Of a stretch of DNA of 14,437 nucleotides, positions 13,318 to 14,437 are shown piece by piece. This DNA is from Rhizobium sp. Q54 (GTDB lineage: Bacteria > Pseudomonadota > Alphaproteobacteria > Rhizobiales > Beijerinckiaceae), in contig CAMDOY010000053.1 in the NCBI GenBank assembly GCA_945903655.1, forward strand, positions 1 through 14,437, read 5' to 3'. The number at the start of each line of letters is the position of its first letter. Positions within the stretch are counted from its first letter, which is position 1. The notes below the pieces were generated by a model. The model saw nothing but the letters and a program-made list of their open reading frames with translations. It ran no database searches and was not told the DNA's origin. The position numbers and the translations under genes were made by a program.

Positions 13318-14355
13318 TTGAAAGCCGCCGTCCTCTTCGAATGCGAAACGCCTCTCAGCATCCTGACCGATATTGACGTTCCTGAGCCGCAACGCGGTCA
13401 GGTCTTTGTCAAGCTCTCGCGTTCTGGCGTGTGCCACAGTCAGTTGATGGAAGCGCGTGGTCGGCGCGGGGCTGATCGCTATCTTCCTCATCTGCTTGGT
13501 CACGAAGGGGTGGGCAGGGTCGTTTCGATTGGCGAGGGGGTCACCAAGGTCGCGGTTGGAGAGCGGGTCGTCCTTGGATGGATCAAGGGGAGCGGCCTCG
13601 ACGCTCCGGGTCCAAAATATAGATGGCGGGACAAAATTCTGAATGCTGGCGGCGTCACCACATTCAACACCCACGCAATCGTCTCGGAAAGTCGTTGCTA
13701 TCGGCTGCCTGACGAGGTGCCCGACGATATCGCTGTTCTCCTGGGCTGCGCTGTGCCTACGGGCGCAGGTATCGTTCTGAACGAGATCAATCCCGAACCC
13801 GGGACAACCGCCGCAGTGTTCGGTATGGGCGGAATCGGCCTCATTGCGCTCATGACATTGCGAGCGCTGGGCTGCGCCCGCATCATCGCGGTCGATGTGG
13901 CGCCCGCGAAACTTGATGTCGCTCTATCATGCGGCGCCACGGATGTAGTCCATGCAGGGATGCAGGATCCGGTGGCCGCGATCTGCGAGATGACCGGTGG
14001 TCAGGGGGTCGATTACGCGGTCGACGCCGCAGGGCGCGCGCGCACCATCGAACAGGCGTTCGAAAGCGTCCGCAAATTCGGCGGGCTTTGCGTCTTCGCA
14101 TCGCACCCGCCCGCAGGCGAGCTGATCAAGATTGACCCACATGATCTCATTAGTGGCAAACTGCTTCGAGGCAGCTGGGGTGGCGCTTCGAACCCCGAGC
14201 GCGATCTTCCTCGTTTTGTCGAAATGTACAGCGCTGGAAACTTGCCGCTGGAGCATTTGCTGCGTGAACGCTTCGCGCTCGAGGAGGTGAACGAAGCCCT
14301 TGAGGAGCTTGAACAGAAGCGCGCCTTTCGGCCCCTGATCGTTTTTCCTGATTAA
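13318..14355 (+). CDS. Zinc-type alcohol dehydrogenase (MDR superfamily)
   Basis: From TTG 13318 the protein has 345 residues, and the MDR fold begins directly (MKAAVLFE). AGGAG at 13303-13307, ten bases upstream, supports this start. An in-frame ATG at 13216 would add 34 residues with no family character. Catalytic zinc ligands are visible: Cys39 in SGVCHSQ, His62-Glu63 in LLGHEGVG, and Cys144 in LLGCAVPTG. The nucleotide-binding loop is GMGGIG (169-174), followed by AVDVAP, where Asp suggests NAD over NADP. The four-Cys structural zinc loop usual after the catalytic domain is absent; that segment reads KGSGLDAPGPKYRWRD. It may reduce or oxidise an aldehyde or alcohol intermediate of the sugar pathway. 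The divergent SDR suggests common regulation. Substrate is unknown. Confidence 0.85.
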   Translation: MKAAVLFECETPLSILTDIDVPEPQRGQVFVKLSRSGVCHSQLMEARGRRGADRYLPHLLGHEGVGRVVSIGEGVTKVAVGERVVLGWIKGSGLDAPGPKYRWRDKILNAGGVTTFNTHAIVSESRCYRLPDEVPDDIAVLLGCAVPTGAGIVLNEINPEPGTTAAVFGMGGIGLIALMTLRALGCARIIAVDVAPAKLDVALSCGATDVVHAGMQDPVAAICEMTGGQGVDYAVDAAGRARTIEQAFESVRKFGGLCVFASHPPAGELIKIDPHDLISGKLLRGSWGGASNPERDLPRFVEMYSAGNLPLEHLLRERFALEEVNEALEELEQKRAFRPLIVFPD

Positions 14356-14437
14356 ACTTTAGTCGCGAGGCAGGGGTGGCCGGCATGGTCTGGCGCAGGG
14401 GCGACTCGAATTCGGACCGATCACATGCCGACCCTCA

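Noticed and set aside
14356..14437. Possible start of another plus-strand gene (ATG at 14383 or 14427)
   Set aside because: Fewer than 20 codons are visible, with no clear ribosome site or family signal, so it cannot be supported.

Overview
The window looks like a GC-rich proteobacterial chromosome segment, most likely from an alphaproteobacterium. Codon use, densely overlapping genes and the protein styles suggest this, but it is inference and there is no rRNA or tRNA to confirm it. Almost all of it is a carbohydrate-biosynthesis locus of the kind that makes an unusual nucleotide-activated sugar for a surface polysaccharide.

Layout: (1) 1-466, minus strand, the N-terminal 155 residues of a cobalamin-binding radical-SAM protein that runs off the window. 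(2) About 540-1223, a decayed, internally deleted IS3-family insertion sequence, followed by an A/T-rich non-coding patch (1224-1350) with palindromes. (3) 1351-1986, minus strand, a GmhB-like heptose bisphosphate phosphatase, divergent from (4) a tightly packed plus-strand operon, 2085-9650: HldE-like nucleotidyltransferase/kinase with inverted domain order, HddC-like sugar-phosphate nucleotidyltransferase, an extended SDR epimerase, a GmhA-like sedoheptulose-7-phosphate isomerase, a second extended SDR with altered active-site residues, a class I methyltransferase, and the alpha and beta subunits of a pyruvate-dehydrogenase-type E1. (5) 13233-9663, a convergent minus-strand operon: SDR reductase, acetolactate-synthase-like ThDP enzyme, FkbM methyltransferase. 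(6) 13318-14355, plus strand, a zinc-type alcohol dehydrogenase divergent from that SDR. The last 80 bases hold no gene that can be supported.

How it may work together (inference): GmhA, the HldE-like kinase, GmhB and a nucleotidyltransferase are a near-complete set for turning sedoheptulose 7-phosphate into an NDP-activated heptose. The two extended SDRs would oxidise, epimerise or dehydrate it. The E1-type pair has no E2 or E3 partner here. Together with the acetolactate-synthase-like enzyme it could use pyruvate-derived two-carbon units to build a branched or higher-carbon sugar, which the SDR/ADH would reduce and the methyltransferases decorate. No glycosyltransferase, flippase, polymerase or export gene lies in the window, so the locus must continue outside it.

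Notable non-coding structure: a 19-bp perfect inverted repeat between the divergent SDR and ADH genes, a strong interrupted hairpin at the convergent junction of the two operons, and three apparent TTG start codons.
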